Of a stretch of 6,696 bases of DNA, positions 4,594-6,696 are shown piece by piece (the stretch's first letter is position 1; every line of letters starts with the position of its first letter). The translations under genes and the position numbers were made by a program. The notes under the pieces were generated by a model, which was not told the DNA's origin, searched no databases, and worked only from the letters and a program-made list of their open reading frames with translations. The stretch is from HRBIN01 sp038891515 (GTDB taxonomy: Archaea > Thermoproteota > Nitrososphaeria_A > Caldarchaeales > Caldarchaeaceae). The stretch is taken from positions 1 through 6,696 of the forward strand of contig JAWAEB010000081.1 of the NCBI GenBank assembly GCA_038891515.1, in the 5' to 3' direction.

Positions 4594-5961
4594 GTGGACA
4601 ACTCACCTAAAGTCCTGATAGCCAACAGGGGCGAGATAGCAGTTAGGGTGATAAGGACATGCAGGAAGATGGGACTAAAAACTGTCGCTGTCTATTCCGA
4701 CGCGGACATACAGTCACCCCACGTGAAGATAGCTGATTATTCCTATCATCTGGGACCATCTAACCCTATCAAGAGCTACCTCAATATAGAGAAGATCTGT
4801 GAAGCTATTGAGAGGACGAAGGCTGACATTGTCCATCCGGGATACGGATTTCTAGCTGAGAACGCTGAGTTCGCCAAAGCTGTCACCAAGATGGGGGCTA
4901 TTTGGGTTGGACCTCCGCCGAGCGTCATGGAGAACCTATCATCCAAGACCTATTCGAGGAAGATGGCCAAGGAGGCAGGCATCCCCATAATACCGGGAAC
5001 GTTAGAGCCGATTTCATTAGAACAACTTGAGGCTGTAGCCGTTGAAATAGGCTATCCTATCCTGATAAAGCCTGACCGCGGGGGCGGCGGTAAGGGGACG
5101 AGAATTGTCAAATCACCTGAGGCGCTGACGGCCGAGGTATACGCTTCCGCATCCCGCGAGGCCCAATACGGGTTTGGGAGACCCGACCTCTACGTGGAAA
5201 GGGTGTTGGAAAAGCCAAGGCATATAGAGGTTCAGGTGATCTCAGACTGTCAAGGGAATGTCTATGCCCTCGGTGAGAGGGAGTGCTCAATCCAGAGGAG
5301 ATATCAGAAGATAATTGAGGAGGCTCCATCACCCATTGTCTCTCAGGAGGACAGAAATCATATCTACGGGCTTGCCAAGCGGTTTGCGGAGAAGATTGGG
5401 TATATTAACGCAGGGACTGTTGAGATGCTGAGAGACGCCAGTGGGAATTTCTATTTTCTGGAGATGAATAAGAGGATACAGGTGGAGCACCCCGTCACAG
5501 AACTCACCACGGGACTTGATGTGGTGGAGCTACAGTTGAGGGTGGCCCTCGGTGAGGAGCTGCCGTTGGAAGCAGACCAGCAGCCACGTGGTCATGCTCT
5601 AGAGTGTAGGATATATGCTGAGGATCCCATCACATTTCAGCCCTCTCCTGGAAAGATAATAGAGTTCTCGCCGCCTATGGATGGCTCGGTTCGCCTCGAC
5701 CACGCACTTGAGCCGGGGTTGAGCATTTCACCCTTCTACGACCCGCTTATCGCTAAGGCTATCTCATATGGGGAGAGCAGGGAAGAGGCCATAAACCGGA
5801 TGACAAATTACCTACGTCAGTTCAGGCTAAGCGGCATCAAAACCAACATACCCTTCCTACTGGCCCTGATGAACACTGGAAACTTCAGGTCGGGTCACTT
5901 TTATACTAGCTGGGTCGACGAGCTTCTGGTGAACGGTGGTCTCACATATCCAACTTCCTAA
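4594..5961 (+). CDS. Biotin carboxylase subunit (ATP-grasp, AccC-like)
   Basis: This enzyme uses ATP and bicarbonate to carboxylate biotin on the carrier protein. The 455-residue length matches stand-alone biotin carboxylases. Domains in order: N-terminal PreATP-grasp fold (IANRGEIAVRVIR 9-21; HPGYGFLAEN 81-90), central ATP-grasp fold with Lys118, Lys159, the glycine loop RGGGGKGT (162-169), His210 and Glu277, the active-site block EMNKRIQVEHPVTE (290-303, Glu290, Asn292, Arg294, Glu298) and ECRIYAEDP (337-345, biotin-side Arg339), then the C-terminal cap. All catalytic residues known from E. coli AccC appear present. Small departures are Lys293 where Thr or Pro is usual, Thr169 where the loop normally has Met, LSSK instead of MGDK (115-118), and QRRYQK instead of QRRHQK. 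The start is GTG 4594, two bases after the carrier stop. Without context it could be called AccC or PycA, but the adjacent AHS genes make it the ATP-dependent half of the urea/lactam-type carboxylase. It is the last gene of the operon. Confidence 0.93.
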   Translation: MDNSPKVLIANRGEIAVRVIRTCRKMGLKTVAVYSDADIQSPHVKIADYSYHLGPSNPIKSYLNIEKICEAIERTKADIVHPGYGFLAENAEFAKAVTKMGAIWVGPPPSVMENLSSKTYSRKMAKEAGIPIIPGTLEPISLEQLEAVAVEIGYPILIKPDRGGGGKGTRIVKSPEALTAEVYASASREAQYGFGRPDLYVERVLEKPRHIEVQVISDCQGNVYALGERECSIQRRYQKIIEEAPSPIVSQEDRNHIYGLAKRFAEKIGYINAGTVEMLRDASGNFYFLEMNKRIQVEHPVTELTTGLDVVELQLRVALGEELPLEADQQPRGHALECRIYAEDPITFQPSPGKIIEFSPPMDGSVRLDHALEPGLSISPFYDPLIAKAISYGESREEAINRMTNYLRQFRLSGIKTNIPFLLALMNTGNFRSGHFYTSWVDELLVNGGLTYPTS

Positions 5962-5963
5962 TC

Positions 5964-6696
5964 TCATCTTATGCTGACGTTTCCCCTTATCTGTCTTGCG
6001 ATAACCACGTTTTCTATCCTCAGTAGCTGGGCGAGAGTCTCCCGCAGCGTATCCAGTAGAGCACGCTTTACGTGGAAAGGCTCCAGAACTCCCAGCATCA
6101 TCATATCGGCGGCTTTCCCGTCTGGACCGATACCATAATATGTCCTTCCGTCGAGATGGATGCTGCGGAGAGAAGCCAAGCTCTCAACCCCGTCCCTGCC
6201 GCTGTTCACAGCTAGGAGGAATGGTATCTTCTCTAAGGAGTCGGCAAAGGCTTGGACTGCTAGCCCCTTCTGCCCATCTAGATTGGATGACCAAAACCTG
6301 AGCTGTGTAGCCATAAACATTTCTGCCGCTCCTCCACCGGGCACCAGCCTGGGGTCACGCATAAATGAGCTCACAACCCTCAGGGTCTTCACCACAGCTC
6401 TCTCATACATCTTTAGCGATTTGAAGGAGTTAGCTCGAAGGACGATGGTACATGCGGCCGAGCTCTTACAGCCATCTATCACTATCCAGCGATCCCCACC
6501 TATCTTCACCTGCCTAGCGCTCTCTGCCTCTCCAAGGTCTTCCGACCCTATGTTCTTATAGTTGTGGACAGGTCTGGCGCCCGTCGCCCTAGCTATGAAC
6601 TCGACATCCTCCCAGTTGAATCGGAAGGCCGACATTATCCCACATCTAGCCAAGCCTTCAAGAACCTGGTCATGAAGCTCCGCCCGAGCGAGAACA
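5964..6696 (-). CDS. Divergent group II chaperonin (thermosome/CCT-like) subunit, C-terminal part
   Basis: The frame is open to the right edge, so the N-terminal half lies outside; 243 codons are visible against about 540-560 for the family. The TTG at 6653 is not a true start, because the sequence upstream of it (VLARAELHDQVLEG) continues the homology. Thermosome landmarks in visible-residue numbering are RCGIM (17-21), IARATGARPV (34-43), the SEDLGEAE apical segment (51-58), VPGGGAAE nucleotide loop (118-125), AFADSLEKIPFLLAVNSG (149-166), DM..LGVLEPFHVK (198-210) and LRIENVV (225-231). Intact thermosomes refold proteins in an ATP-driven double-ring cage. Two oddities stand out. At the position of the conserved hydrolytic Asp, 17 residues before the GGGA glycines, there is Lys103 (codon 6387-6389). 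LLRGG is VLRANS (85-90). The C-terminus also lacks the Gly/Met-rich tail. It converges on the carboxylase gene with two bases between stops. It may be a specialised subunit working in a mixed ring. Confidence 0.9.
   Translation of the reverse strand, partial: VLARAELHDQVLEGLARCGIMSAFRFNWEDVEFIARATGARPVHNYKNIGSEDLGEAESARQVKIGGDRWIVIDGCKSSAACTIVLRANSFKSLKMYERAVVKTLRVVSSFMRDPRLVPGGGAAEMFMATQLRFWSSNLDGQKGLAVQAFADSLEKIPFLLAVNSGRDGVESLASLRSIHLDGRTYYGIGPDGKAADMMMLGVLEPFHVKRALLDTLRETLAQLLRIENVVIARQIRGNVSIR

Noticed and set aside
4370..5961. AccB/AccC of acetyl-CoA carboxylase, or the A subunit of pyruvate carboxylase
   Set aside because: No acyl-CoA or pyruvate carboxyltransferase gene is adjacent; the operon partners are AHS1 and AHS2, and the carrier lacks the long AccB N-terminus.
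6651..6653. TTG as the start of the chaperonin gene
   Set aside because: The frame stays open to the window edge, and the upstream residues still fit the thermosome alignment.

Overview
The window looks like a stretch of archaeal chromosome, probably from a thermophilic Thermoproteota-type lineage, though the lineage is only a guess. Three things support this. The right edge carries a group II (thermosome/CCT-type) chaperonin. Two genes have AT-rich boxes about 23-30 bases before the start codon, with purine-rich BRE-like sequence upstream, as in leaderless archaeal promoters. Arginine is coded heavily by AGG/AGA, and GTG and TTG starts are used. No mobile element, CRISPR array, tRNA or rRNA is visible.

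Layout from left to right. Positions 1-941 (minus) hold the N-terminal two thirds of an NAD(P)-dependent aldehyde dehydrogenase that runs off the left edge. Positions 942-1526 have no convincing protein gene. They contain an AT-rich promoter for the dehydrogenase, a GC-rich tract with several nearly perfect hairpins (about 995-1235) that may be a structured RNA, a weak small ORF, and a strong TATA/BRE promoter for the next operon. Positions 1527-5961 (plus) are a tightly packed five-gene operon: AHS1 (KipI/PxpB family), AHS2 (KipA/PxpC family), LamB/YcsF (PxpA family), a 73-residue biotinyl carrier protein, and a biotin carboxylase. Positions 5964-6696 (minus) are the C-terminal part of a divergent chaperonin that converges on the operon with two bases between the stop codons.

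The operon is the main interest. Biotin carboxylase, biotin carrier and AHS1+AHS2 are the parts that a single urea carboxylase polypeptide carries. Here they are four separate proteins, and both AHS proteins carry motifs of the urea-carboxylase subfamily rather than of ordinary PxpB/PxpC. No allophanate hydrolase is present; the hydrolase gene inside the operon is a PxpA/YcsF-type protein, normally the partner of PxpBC in 5-oxoproline ring opening. The simplest reading is a split, biotin-dependent N-carboxylase for a urea-like, amide or lactam substrate, coupled to a YcsF-type hydrolase. The substrate cannot be read from the sequence; 5-oxoproline is the default guess.

The chaperonin also deserves attention. 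The position of the conserved ATP-hydrolysing aspartate in the intermediate domain is a lysine, and the usual LLRGG motif is altered, which suggests a specialised or hydrolysis-defective subunit.
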